Below, piece after piece: positions 31,545 to 41,560 of a DNA stretch of 64,000 nt. Source of the DNA: Pseudo-nitzschia pungens (Eukaryota > Bacillariophyta > Bacillariophyceae > Bacillariales > Bacillariaceae); the NCBI GenBank assembly GCA_037355855.1, contig CM074758.1, forward strand, positions 8,033,001 through 8,097,000, read 5' to 3'. A model generated the notes under the pieces. It was given only the letters and a program-made list of their open reading frames with translations, had not been told where the DNA came from and did no database searches. Numbering within the stretch: the first letter of the stretch is position 1; every line of letters begins with the position of its first letter. Made by a program: the position numbers and the translations under genes.

Positions 31545-33707
31545 TTATTGAACCTCTCGATCCTCGAACAAGCTTTCACGAAAGCAGACTGGTGCGTTCC
31601 GAACAAAAAATCGATGATCAATACCATGCGGAATGACAGGAGGAGGTGCCTGCTGGATGTAATCTTCCTTGTTAAGATAACTTCTATCTTCTTGATCCGT
31701 GATCACCTCCCACGCGGGGGAAACTCGAGGTAGCGCCGTCGCAGTCATAACTTTGTCCGCGACAGGACGCTCCTCCTTAATCTCACTGTTGTAGCCTACC
31801 ATAATATCCCTCACCCATGTATGTTCCTCTGTAGAGGGAGGTAGAGGTCCGCAAGGGCCATACAGAGAACGGCGTTTCATCGTGGCGGGAACATTTCGAG
31901 TCCAGAAGCCAACCATAAACGTCAAACGATTTGGCGGACTCTCGGAACTCGATGGCAATGTGCCACCATCCGATTCCCCGCCCTTGTGATCTTTCAAATC
32001 ATTTAGAAGGTTCTTGATCTGCATCAAACTAGCATTGTCATCACTTCCCCCCTCCTCGCGAGCTAGGCTTCCTGGACACGGTAAGACTCCATGCAGGCGG
32101 TCTCCAGGAAAAACGAGAAATGTATTATCTTTTGGAATTCCTTGCCAACAATATTCTCCAACACTCGTCGACTCTGGAGTTTCATCCAAAATAATCGTAG
32201 CACCAGCAGGAGACGACGACATTGTGTTTGCTTCCAAGTCTCCGTTTTGTCCCCCGGTCAAATACAAGACGGAGGACAGCACAGGATGGGTTACTTTTCC
32301 TTCCTGATCTAACATCGACTCATCTGTATCAAAATGTAAGTTGTGACCGAGGTTGGCTTTGATTGGGCGGGTATGAGCCCACCACTCGAATCCACAAATT
32401 TTTGTGGACACGTTTGAATCGATTTCTTCGTCATCGCCACCTTCCATGTTGTCTAAGCATTGCTGGGCACGCGGCATTAAGTGATTCACGACAACTTCCT
32501 CGATGAGATTGCGTGGTTCCTGCCTGTTGGCACAATCATATTCGTGGAAAAAAGAATAATACCCTCTCGAAGAATAGTTGCTTTCTTTCCAGTATGCAGC
32601 ACTGGGAGCAAATAGCTTGGTCACAGCATCGTAAAGGTGAGGAGGAATGATTCCTCCCGGTGGTTGGAAAACTAGAGGAGGTTTCGTTGGAGCAACTGCA
32701 ACTAGTGTCTCTTCTACAGGCGAGGGATCTGTCCTCCACACATTTGGGTGAAGTCGGTGTGTCAATCCAAACGGTTTTAAATGGACTAATGCCCTATCGT
32801 GACGACCATCCATCGACCAAAGCATTGCGCACATGAATCTTGACGTAGCTTCAACAGACGAAGACGAATACCAACCTGGATCGGACTCCACATCTTCCTT
32901 TTCGTCATTTTTTCCCGCTCCCTTGTCGTCCGTTTCGTATTGACCAGTTTCATTCCCTTGATTGCTTTTGGTATCCTCCCCCTGCCGCGAATCATCGTCG
33001 TCTTCTGTTTCATACTCGACTCCTACAATTTGATTCAGAACGAGCAGCTCGATCCACTCCTTTTCTTCGTCGGCAATGGATTTGTCCTCTACTGCATCCA
33101 AAGCTCGTTTCCGAATCACAGTCGACGATTTGACTGCCATTTCATACCAATTTCTGGACGATTGCGGTGATATCAATTGCGATATGCGTCCAAAGTTGGC
33201 GCCCATTGACCAGGTTGAGGAATTATAGGGATACCATTCCAATGATTGAATGAGCAAATTTGTTGCATTTTCGATAGCGGTGGCGATATCCAAAGACCCG
33301 TCAACTTGGCTATTATTCGACGACGGAAGTTGCTCCTGCTGTAGCATCAAATATTGCGAAATTGCATCGTCCGCCAAATGGTTGTATGCGACGCTTAGCA
33401 AGACGGGGAGCATTTTCTCCCGGGACTCCCATTCTGGGCATTTCACCTCAATGGAATCGAGCCCGGTTTCGTTCCCGGTGCGAGCATCGGGAATCGATGG
33501 CTTTTGAATGCTGTCTTTTAAAATTTCGATCAGTTCTTGGAGCTCATCGATTTCTCCCTCTTGCCCTCCCATCCCCTCCTCTTCCCCACCGATAGAATCC
33601 AAGTAATTCCGGTAGTGCTCCCAAACCGTCTGGACCAATTCTTCGACATCGCGATCATCATTATCGTCGCCCAGCTTCGCCCGCTTTATCGTGGGTCCAT
33701 CTTCCAT
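31545..33707 (-). CDS. 2-oxoglutarate/Fe(II)-dependent oxygenase-like protein
   Basis: 720 residues, no intron needed. The C-terminal half shows the iron- and oxoglutarate-binding pattern: NLHFDTDE at 456-463 (H458, D460), then VLSSVLYLTGG, the second His in FPGDRLHGVLP (H539), and NRLTFMVGFWTRN with R594 as the likely 2OG-binding Arg. This is the double-stranded beta-helix oxygenase signature; a hydroxylase or demethylase activity is possible, but the substrate is unknown. Between H539 and R594 is an acidic, Gly/Ser-rich insertion. The N-terminal 330 residues are acidic and helical (residues 20-65, 95-130) with a nuclear-type basic patch at the start (IKRAKL), plus a low-complexity acidic linker at 235-275. 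The N-terminal region may bind a partner. The nearest + strand gene upstream is 1.4 kb away. Confidence 0.75.
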   Translation of the reverse strand: MEDGPTIKRAKLGDDNDDRDVEELVQTVWEHYRNYLDSIGGEEEGMGGQEGEIDELQELIEILKDSIQKPSIPDARTGNETGLDSIEVKCPEWESREKMLPVLLSVAYNHLADDAISQYLMLQQEQLPSSNNSQVDGSLDIATAIENATNLLIQSLEWYPYNSSTWSMGANFGRISQLISPQSSRNWYEMAVKSSTVIRKRALDAVEDKSIADEEKEWIELLVLNQIVGVEYETEDDDDSRQGEDTKSNQGNETGQYETDDKGAGKNDEKEDVESDPGWYSSSSVEATSRFMCAMLWSMDGRHDRALVHLKPFGLTHRLHPNVWRTDPSPVEETLVAVAPTKPPLVFQPPGGIIPPHLYDAVTKLFAPSAAYWKESNYSSRGYYSFFHEYDCANRQEPRNLIEEVVVNHLMPRAQQCLDNMEGGDDEEIDSNVSTKICGFEWWAHTRPIKANLGHNLHFDTDESMLDQEGKVTHPVLSSVLYLTGGQNGDLEANTMSSSPAGATIILDETPESTSVGEYCWQGIPKDNTFLVFPGDRLHGVLPCPGSLAREEGGSDDNASLMQIKNLLNDLKDHKGGESDGGTLPSSSESPPNRLTFMVGFWTRNVPATMKRRSLYGPCGPLPPSTEEHTWVRDIMVGYNSEIKEERPVADKVMTATALPRVSPAWEVITDQEDRSYLNKEDYIQQAPPPVIPHGIDHRFFVRNAPVCFRESLFEDREVQ

Positions 33708-35111
33708 GATTAAATGCTATTGAATATCACTGTTCCATAGCACAAATCGATCTGTATCATGAAGGTCGAAGAAAATGAGGTTTCTGTCCCGAGGAAAGTA
33801 GTATTAGAAGTAATTCTGATAGATTTCAGTACGGTAAGATTAGTAAGGTTACTGGTACAGTTCGAAAATACTTGCAACCATAATGATTGGTGATGCCGAT
33901 TTCTGTAACCTTACCGCTACAACCGGTAGTTCGAGCACGAGTACCGTAGTAGTAATCTTACCGGTACCGTAAGACCTTACTCGAATTGATTGATGTGTGA
34001 CAGATGATGATAACATCATGTACCCGCACTACAGTACGATACGTATCGTATGCTAGTATGTTTACGTCATGATGATAAAGTAATCTTAACCTGAAGATAG
34101 CAGATACGAAGTAACTTCACCGGTAAGGTTCCGGTACGAACCTTGAGGTAATACCGGTACCGGTACAAAGACCGGGTACAATGTAAAGTTGCACGACTGA
34201 AACACGACGGAGCGTAGATGTCGACGAAGTGCGTAGTACGGGTAAGAGTACTATGTAGTACGTAGTATTACATAACGTCCTACTCGTGGAGTACCATACA
34301 CGTAGTACGTACCTCCTTGTACGAGTCAACCAGTCACTACAATAAAGTTATTTTTATTACTACTTCTTATTTTTTCAATCACTGTTTGTAAAGTCACGCT
34401 CGACAAAGGATCAACGCACAACATAAGATGATGATTATCATCTACGAAGTGCAACACACTTCTCATCAAAAATAGATACAACATCATCCTACGTTACTGA
34501 TAATCGACGTACACGTACTATTCTTTGTTTGGCACATGAAAAATGGCGCGATCCCGCTCGGTAAGCAATCCATGATTTCAAAATTATCACTTCCCTGGAA
34601 ATAAATTTGGTCGCCGGGCTCGGGGTGCGCCGACCAGTTCATCATGAAAAAGCGTGAGGAAAAATTTTGTTCATGTGTGTTATGTGTTACTAGTACTAAG
34701 GTTTTCTTACTTTCTTTTAAGCTGATTGTTTCAGCACGGGAAAAGTATTTGGGGGTTGTATCGTGCTTCAAAATTGTTGTTGCGGCAGCGATTGAGTCGT
34801 CTCGTCTCATCTCATCTCTCTCAAACCGATCTCCTTTGTGCAGAGAGCTGGGAACGAAAAGGTCTCGGTAGACGCTCGCAGCACTGCACATAGTCGACGA
34901 ATGAAAACCTGACAATTGCTTGAACACCAACGGTCCCGAACACTTTAGTCGGCGACAGTGACGAGGCATAGCCAGCTTGTCTCAGAAGAACCAACGAACT
35001 GGTCTCTGTAGCTTCCTGTTATAGCTCTTACCAACCAACCAACCGACCACCGAACCCGTCACAGCACAAGACCCGGACGTTCCCTTTTCGTTTTCTTTCG
35101 ATCATTCGAGC
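33708..35111. other. divergent promoter region rich in palindromic GTAAGG/ACCGGT motifs
   Basis: The region lies between two divergent genes. 33840-34370 is dense in GTAAGGTTAC, GTAACCTTAC, ACCGGTACCGGTAC and TACGTA-type palindromes. A 161-codon minus-strand frame at 34484-34969 begins with ATG but has no recognisable domain and is not called as a gene. Confidence 0.55.
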
Positions 35112-38100
35112 ATGGGCGGATCTACAGGAAATCATTCTGGTGGAAGTAGTTCCGCATATCCCCCTTCCCTTTACGATACTTCTGTCTCGTCTGCATCGGT
35201 AGGAAGGTCCTCGCTGCGAAAGACTGAAACTCACAATAGTTTCGGGCACAGGCAGCGGGAACAAAGATCCGATACGAAGGACCCGCACGCAAGTCATAGG
35301 CAACATCCTAGACAACCACACAGAGACTACCAGCTCTCTCACATGAATATGGATTACTCCGAGTACCCCCAACAACATGGTATAGCTAGCATGAGCGATC
35401 CGGGAGGCACTCCATTGGAACAGCAACAAGATCCGTATCTCGCACAGGGCGAATATGCTCACTCTGATGTTGGATCGCCGTCTCGTCCCTACTATGAATC
35501 GCAACAGAGATTTCGGAATTCACCTCGGCTTTTGCAAAAAAATAGGCAACACCAATCAGCAAAATCTCACTCTCCCCCGTCGCCTCTTCGAAGAACATTA
35601 CCAACAGAACATTTACCTCATCATTACCACCGAGAACGAGAACGAGAACCAAACTATTATTCACAGCAGCGCGTTTCGCGGGATAGGCAAAGCACCTACC
35701 GTGAATCTTCTTTCCGAACGAGGGGAGAGGACTCTTACGACGAAATGAACTCGTCGTTGCGATCCAACAACGATCGATCCATCGATGCGTCGATCTCATC
35801 ATCCACAGTTTCTAACCTTAAGAGTCAGCTTTGGGACAAGGATGAAATCTTACAGGTGAGGGCCCCACCGTCACCCCAACAAACGAATCGGAGCAACCAG
35901 CCAATACCGTCACCGATGCAAAAACCTCGGAGGCACTCGTTGCATCAGAAACCGCACAAAACCGGAGCAAGCAATGCCTCCAATAACGTTCCCCGTTACG
36001 CCCGGTCTCTCTCTCCACGTCGGGAGCAACAACACCATTCACCACCCATAATAGATCAAGCATCGCCTAAAATTCCTGTGACTGGTGGCGCCGTGAGTGA
36101 TACATCATACAACAACAGATTTCATTCGAAATTTTTCGAGGCTGCTCTGGTAGCGCAGCATCGTGGTGATGATAATGACAAAGCTCGTGAATCGGAAGAA
36201 TCACAGGCTCGGGTGCATCGATATCAACAACCGTACCGACCGTCGTCTTCTCGACCCTTTGATGAAGAGACGATGAACCATCCTCCGCAAGAACAAAACC
36301 ATCGTCGCAACAAATCAATACCGGCGTCACCGCAACTCCCGCATACTTCAACTCGAGTTCATCCACCACAGACAAACCAAAAAGCAGGAGAATTCCACAG
36401 ACGAAACAGCAGTGGCATGATCAGCAACAAACACGATCATAACTCTCGTAGACCCCCGATGATGCCACCGTCGCCGCCTCCCGTCTCTTCTCCTCCATCA
36501 AGGAACTATGAACAAGAAAGACGAGTCGATCGTGGTAGGAGCATGGAAGCATCCCAGCTCCAAGGAAGGAGTGCGAGGAGGGTGCGGACACCTTCACCAC
36601 TTATTTTGGAACGCATTCGATCGTTTGATAACGATCACCATCATGAATCCGATCCTAGAAATTCTCATGGTCATGAACAGGGCCACACGAAGTATGGTGC
36701 CAGTGGCCACAACGAACTTTCTGCGAAGAACTTTCGGGACCGGATTAATCACGATGATAAGGGGAAAGGAAAGAATAACGACACTGCCACGGGATTTCAT
36801 AGGGGTGGTGACAAATTGATAAATGACGAAAACGTACGAAACTATTCTACCGGGGATAAACCAACCGGTTCTTTTCGCAACGATGGTGGCAACCAGTTGA
36901 GGAGTGAGAATCCTCGCTCAAGGGACAGAGCCACATCTACTCTAACAGCAGGTCAAATTCAAGGGGCCTCCCAATCGAAGTATCAACACAATCCACAAGA
37001 ACCATTGCGCGACAGCGCTGAGGACGCTGGAAACGAAAGAATGGCGAGTCTCGTCGACAAATTGAGTGCCGTCAACAGGGAAAATCCAGAGAGCGCTCTG
37101 GCGCAAATCGACTCAATTTTGCGACAAGAAAGTCAAACGTACCATACGCGCACTGTCGAAAACAATCGTGATGCCGCGGGAATGGAGAAACTAGGGGTGC
37201 AAGGGCACAAAAATCATGCAAAAGAATCACCTTTGAATGCAATACAAGTCGAAGACGAAGACGGAATCTATCAGGACGAAGATGATGATGAATCGTCGGA
37301 TGTTTCCTCCTTGACGAATCCAACATTCCAGCAAGGGATTCCAAGGTCGAATTATTCAAAAACAATTAATCCAACATACATCCCGGAGAATGATCGTTAC
37401 AATCTTCACAGTTCAGTCCAGAGTCACAACCATGGTTCCGGAAATTTTGGTATGAACAGTGGATCGGCATTCGCCCCGTCTACATCTTCTTTTCGGCGTC
37501 CGCGTCCGTCCCATTTGCAAAATTATTCGAATTCAACTACTCCATCTCCTCACGAAAAGTCGATGAGTCGATCAGATTGGAAACGACAACAACTGGAGAA
37601 ATTTCCTCCACCTACCACCATTGAACTGAAAGACGACGTATTGAATCCCGAGAATGGTCGACCGTCGCCGACGGACTTTCGCCAACAAATGTTGGAAAAA
37701 AATAAGAATTCTTCTCGATCGAAGAAAAATGACGAGGCATCTGATTACATAGAATCCGCTAAGGTGACCAAGAAACTAGATAAATTTGTTGCCGACAAGC
37801 AGGACTTGGCCAAGAAAATTCGCAGCTGGGACGAGTTAAGCAATCAATTGTCGCCATCTCGAGCACGCAATGATGGAAACATTCAGGGCCGCAAGATAGC
37901 AGAGAAAGGAAAGGGAGCTTCATTTTCACACCCCAAACCAAACTCGAGACGCCATCCTTGGGATGCCAAAGTCGATGTAGTTCGTGCGAATGACACATCC
38001 ATGGAAGGCGAAGTAGGAATAGAAGCGGAAATGGCGAGTACAGGAGATCCATATCTTCCCGACACGAGAAACCATGACAATGGAACACCGTCAAGAGAGG

Positions 38101-39068
38101 GTTCTGATAATCTGCAGAAAAAACATTTTGAAAATGCCCGGAGCAAGATTTTAGGAAGGAACGCACACAACCCTTTCGAAGACCGCGACTTTGATACCCT
38201 TGACAAAGACACACACACGAGCCCCCAATTCCCGGATATATCTTTTTCAGCAGATGACGGTGACTCGAATATGATGCCAAAGGTGAATGCATCGCTGGCA
38301 GGTATTCCCCAGTTTCACCCCCGCAACGCATATCAATCAAATCACGGAGAAAACGAAGCCGACGATGACAAATCGACAGACAAAGAAAGCAGTTGGGTAG
38401 CGGTCCCACCATCCTCTTTCTTCCCAGAAGTGACCGAAAGTTTGGAGCCTGCAAGCGCAAAGAAGCCTGTGAGTGAAGTGAAATCTTCAAATAGCCGAGA
38501 TTCTGATTCGAATCATCTGTCTGAAAACCAAACCGGGGGGAGGAGGCATGACAATATCGACTGCTCACTTGCTGACGTCGGCAGACTGAACATTCCATCT
38601 CAAAGTGGAGTTGCTGCATCTCGATCCTTCACGCAAACACTAGCATGCAAGGCCGTCGGCAATAGAGAATCGAAGCCAAAGGAGAAAAAGTCTGGATTTT
38701 TGCGCGCATTCATGGACAAGAAGAAGAAAAAATCGACCGGTTCCGGGTATGCTGCATCTGCAGCTGCTGGAAGCATTGGGGGCCTCAGCAATTCTGTCGA
38801 AAGTCGCGGCGTTAAAAGCGCTTCTCATGTTTACTCGACTAGCTCCTCAGTGTCTCCGCAATCCATGAACATCCGCATTTTTCCTCCTCCGCACGGGGTT
38901 ATGGAGGCAAACAATGATGGCCGCGGTAACAATTCGAGAGGCCGTGCAGGGAATCGAAACTCTTCTATATCAAGGGCTCGATCGAAGTCTTCAGAAAGAT
39001 TCCGAAGCAGCAGCATGGCAAAAAAATTCAACCGTGTGATGCAATTGTATGACAATGATGAGATGTAG
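35112..39068 (+). CDS. large intrinsically disordered protein, function unknown
   Basis: 1318 residues, uninterrupted, from ATG 35112. Composition is dominated by Ser, Asn, Arg, His, Pro, Gln and Asp, with no globular domain recognised. Local features: Arg/Ser-rich N-terminal half with repeated SPxR-like sites (SPSPLRRT, RSLSPRREQ, RVRTPSPLI); an RERERE stretch; an acidic DEDGIYQDEDDDESSD block; two short segments that look helical (MASLVDKLSAVN... and KKLDKFVADKQDLAKKIRSW); and a basic C terminus with FLRAFMDKKKKKS and SRARSKSSERFRSSSMAKK. The SP/TP and RS content suggests heavy phosphorylation; a scaffold or RNA/cytoskeletal role is possible but not shown. Length and an intact frame make it certainly coding. 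There is no repeat-driven frame, unlike the arrays at 48.9 and 51.2 kb. Confidence 0.8.
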   Translation: MGGSTGNHSGGSSSAYPPSLYDTSVSSASVGRSSLRKTETHNSFGHRQREQRSDTKDPHASHRQHPRQPHRDYQLSHMNMDYSEYPQQHGIASMSDPGGTPLEQQQDPYLAQGEYAHSDVGSPSRPYYESQQRFRNSPRLLQKNRQHQSAKSHSPPSPLRRTLPTEHLPHHYHREREREPNYYSQQRVSRDRQSTYRESSFRTRGEDSYDEMNSSLRSNNDRSIDASISSSTVSNLKSQLWDKDEILQVRAPPSPQQTNRSNQPIPSPMQKPRRHSLHQKPHKTGASNASNNVPRYARSLSPRREQQHHSPPIIDQASPKIPVTGGAVSDTSYNNRFHSKFFEAALVAQHRGDDNDKARESEESQARVHRYQQPYRPSSSRPFDEETMNHPPQEQNHRRNKSIPASPQLPHTSTRVHPPQTNQKAGEFHRRNSSGMISNKHDHNSRRPPMMPPSPPPVSSPPSRNYEQERRVDRGRSMEASQLQGRSARRVRTPSPLILERIRSFDNDHHHESDPRNSHGHEQGHTKYGASGHNELSAKNFRDRINHDDKGKGKNNDTATGFHRGGDKLINDENVRNYSTGDKPTGSFRNDGGNQLRSENPRSRDRATSTLTAGQIQGASQSKYQHNPQEPLRDSAEDAGNERMASLVDKLSAVNRENPESALAQIDSILRQESQTYHTRTVENNRDAAGMEKLGVQGHKNHAKESPLNAIQVEDEDGIYQDEDDDESSDVSSLTNPTFQQGIPRSNYSKTINPTYIPENDRYNLHSSVQSHNHGSGNFGMNSGSAFAPSTSSFRRPRPSHLQNYSNSTTPSPHEKSMSRSDWKRQQLEKFPPPTTIELKDDVLNPENGRPSPTDFRQQMLEKNKNSSRSKKNDEASDYIESAKVTKKLDKFVADKQDLAKKIRSWDELSNQLSPSRARNDGNIQGRKIAEKGKGASFSHPKPNSRRHPWDAKVDVVRANDTSMEGEVGIEAEMASTGDPYLPDTRNHDNGTPSREGSDNLQKKHFENARSKILGRNAHNPFEDRDFDTLDKDTHTSPQFPDISFSADDGDSNMMPKVNASLAGIPQFHPRNAYQSNHGENEADDDKSTDKESSWVAVPPSSFFPEVTESLEPASAKKPVSEVKSSNSRDSDSNHLSENQTGGRRHDNIDCSLADVGRLNIPSQSGVAASRSFTQTLACKAVGNRESKPKEKKSGFLRAFMDKKKKKSTGSGYAASAAAGSIGGLSNSVESRGVKSASHVYSTSSSVSPQSMNIRIFPPPHGVMEANNDGRGNNSRGRAGNRNSSISRARSKSSERFRSSSMAKKFNRVMQLYDNDEM

Positions 39069-40545
39069 TGGTTCGCTCATGAATCGCGTAGAAAAGCGCC
39101 TATAGCTTCGTGAGTATCTACAGTGCACTATACAGTAGAAAAATATAATTTCAAATAGAGGTTACATACGTGCACACACGAAGATCCTTTTACACCATGA
39201 TTTAGAGAACATAGATCGCGTTAGAGCTAGATTTAGAACACCACATCGGCAGGATTCTTTAGTGGGAACTTAGACGAATGTCTTTCCATCGACGGCAGTG
39301 GGACTCCATTTGCTAGTATATAGAGGAGTCCTGATCCAAAAATAACTAGTATAATGGCTTCGGTTTTTGAAATGGCACCTGTCCACTGAAGGGTTGCATG
39401 GCAGTATCTTGATCTATTTTCATTCACCAAAAACTGAATGCAGAAAGGTCCATTTTATTTACAGTAACGAAAGCAGCATATGCTGGGAGAAGGAAACAGG
39501 CTTGTGACAGTCAGTAATGAAAACAGGAAGTCGCTTCGTGCAAAATGACAAAAAGTTAAGAAATACGAAGTAAGCCTTACTACTACGTAATAATAATAAT
39601 AATAATCACAGTCTGCTCACCCAACACGAAGATACAGACATTATGTGTCTTTCTTCATCGGGTGTGAGATCCATAGATTCTTTCCTGCCGAGAACAAGTG
39701 CTTCAGGTAAAAGAAGAACTTCTTTATCTGGTTGCAAAGGTTGGAGGGAATACATTCATTAGTAGTAGTACTACTAGGAAATCAATCGTCAACAGTTGGC
39801 CTCACAATTAGTAGAACAGCAAAATAAGTCAAAAGTTTGCATGAAGTACTTATATGAGTAACAAGGTCTTACCAGTACTTGTACTAGTACTGTTATGAGT
39901 AACCAGGTCTTACCAGTACTTGTACTAGTACTGTTACCATAATTTCATCCAGGGCTGAGGTAATACTACGCTCACCAGCTCCTACCACTTCTGTTCTTCT
40001 TTCAAGAACTAGTACTACTACTACTAAGCAATCTATCAAGCCCTCTTATCGACCGATCCTACCGTACCTCCAGTGGAGAGTATCCTGTAGTATCGGACTG
40101 TAGGCGATAGCGCTATAGCAGTTTGAACTGTTGGCTCACTATTTGCCAGCACTCCGTGTGCTGCTGTTATTGCTGCTGCTGTTCCTCTCGTTTCCTGACG
40201 AGCAATATTTTCACAGTTTGATACGTAACGATAACCTTAGTACCGTACGGTACGGTAATCTTCGACCAAAAACAAAATAATAAGGTTTTACTGTAATTGG
40301 TACTTCGTATTTTGAAAAAAGCTTCTTGGTTCAAAGCAGTCGTGTACAGTCATTCGTCGCGCAATTTACTCGATCCTGTCTGAAACGCCAACTTACCTGG
40401 ACAAAGGATCGCCCAAAGGTCATTCAGACTTCATTCGCATCGGCACTCGGCAAAATCACATTTGTCACATCTTCCCGACAACGAAATTTCCAATTGGAAT
40501 TACCAGTCTGCTTCCACTTCTGCTTGCACAACCGATACAACGAAA
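39069..40545. other. intergenic region with short tandem repeats
   Basis: No gene is seen. It holds an AAT microsatellite near 39587-39604, a 41-bp tandem duplication (39854-39935), several ACTAGTACT-type palindromes and a CGGTACGGTAATC cluster at about 40240. The last 200 bp are probably the promoter and 5' UTR of the phosphomannomutase gene. Confidence 0.6.
39854..39935. repeat. 41-bp tandem duplication
   Basis: Two adjacent 41-bp units, differing by one base, each contain GGTCTTACCAGTACTTGTAC and end in the ACTAGTACTGTT palindrome region. Confidence 0.85.
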
Positions 40546-41393
40546 ATGCTTCCTACTCCCGAAAACCCTCGTATCATCGCCCTTTTTGATGTCGATGGTA
40601 CTTTGACTATCCCTCGGGGCGAAGTCAAGGATGACATGATGGATGTCTTGAAAGCCCTTCGCAAGAAAATTACGGTCGGTATCGTCGGTGGATCAGACCT
40701 TCCGAAGCAAGAGGAACAACTAGGTGAAGGAATCGTCAATGAGGTTGTCTGGAATTTCAGTCAGAATGGCTTAGTCGCGTACAACAATGGCAATCTGTTG
40801 GAATCGAACTCGATTTCGAAGCACTTAGGAGAAGACAACATCAAACGTATCGTGAACTGGGTCATGAAGTACCTGGCCGACTTGGATCTTCCTGTGAAGG
40901 TAAGAAGAATGTTCTAAAGACAGAACAGGGGGAGTCTAAAATTAATCCACGTTTCTAACTCGTCGCTCCGAATATTCTACCAACTGGACTCTAGAGAGGT
41001 ACCTTCATCGAATTCCGAAGTGGTATGCTCAATATTTCGCCAATTGGTCGCAACTGCTCCCGGGAGGAACGAAATGACTACGAGGTATTCGATTTGAAGA
41101 ACAACGTCCGAAAGAACATGGTCGAAGCCATGAAAAAGGAATTTGCCGACCTCGACATGACATACAGCATCGGAGGACAGATCAGCTTCGACGTGTTCCC
41201 TACAGGATGGGATAAAACTTACTGCTTGCAATACTTGAAGGAAAGCGACTTCGATGAGATCCACTTTTTCGGAGATAAGACCTTCGAGGGAGGAAACGAC
41301 TTTGAGATTTTTTCGAGTGACCGAACCATTGGACACACCGTCAAGTCACCTGAAGATACGATGGCACAACTCAATGAGCTATTTTTGAAGTAA
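40546..41393 (+). CDS. phosphomannomutase (eukaryotic PMM2 type), two exons
   Basis: Exons 40546-40899 and 40995-41393 join in phase 0 across a 95-bp intron (AAG|GTAAGA ... CTCTAG|AGA), giving 250 residues, the usual size. It interconverts mannose-6-phosphate and mannose-1-phosphate, feeding GDP-mannose for N-glycans and other mannose polymers, in the cytosol. HAD-fold signature: FDVDGTLT at residues 14-21 (nucleophile Asp15, acid/base Asp17). Also typical are [16 protein letters not shown], a [11 protein letters not shown] segment, [42 protein letters not shown] and [17 protein letters not shown]. The upstream in-frame extension lacks an ATG, so ATG 40546 is the start. The gene converges with RAD54; their stop codons are about 170 bp apart. 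Confidence 0.96.
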
Positions 41394-41560
41394 ATCATTG
41401 AAGTTTAAACAAAACCTCCATTATTCACAACACTTAGGGTTTGATCGTTCCATCTATATGTTAGAATCAAAGAATTGGCTTACACGACGTCACGTTGCAC
41501 AGTTCTAGATACTTTTGTCACTGGGTTACCTTCACATCTATTCCTTTCACTCAACCGTAT

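Noticed and set aside
34484..34969. 161-codon minus-strand frame starting with ATG
   Set aside because: No recognisable domain or conserved composition and it lies in a divergent promoter region; kept only as a possibility in the spacer entry.
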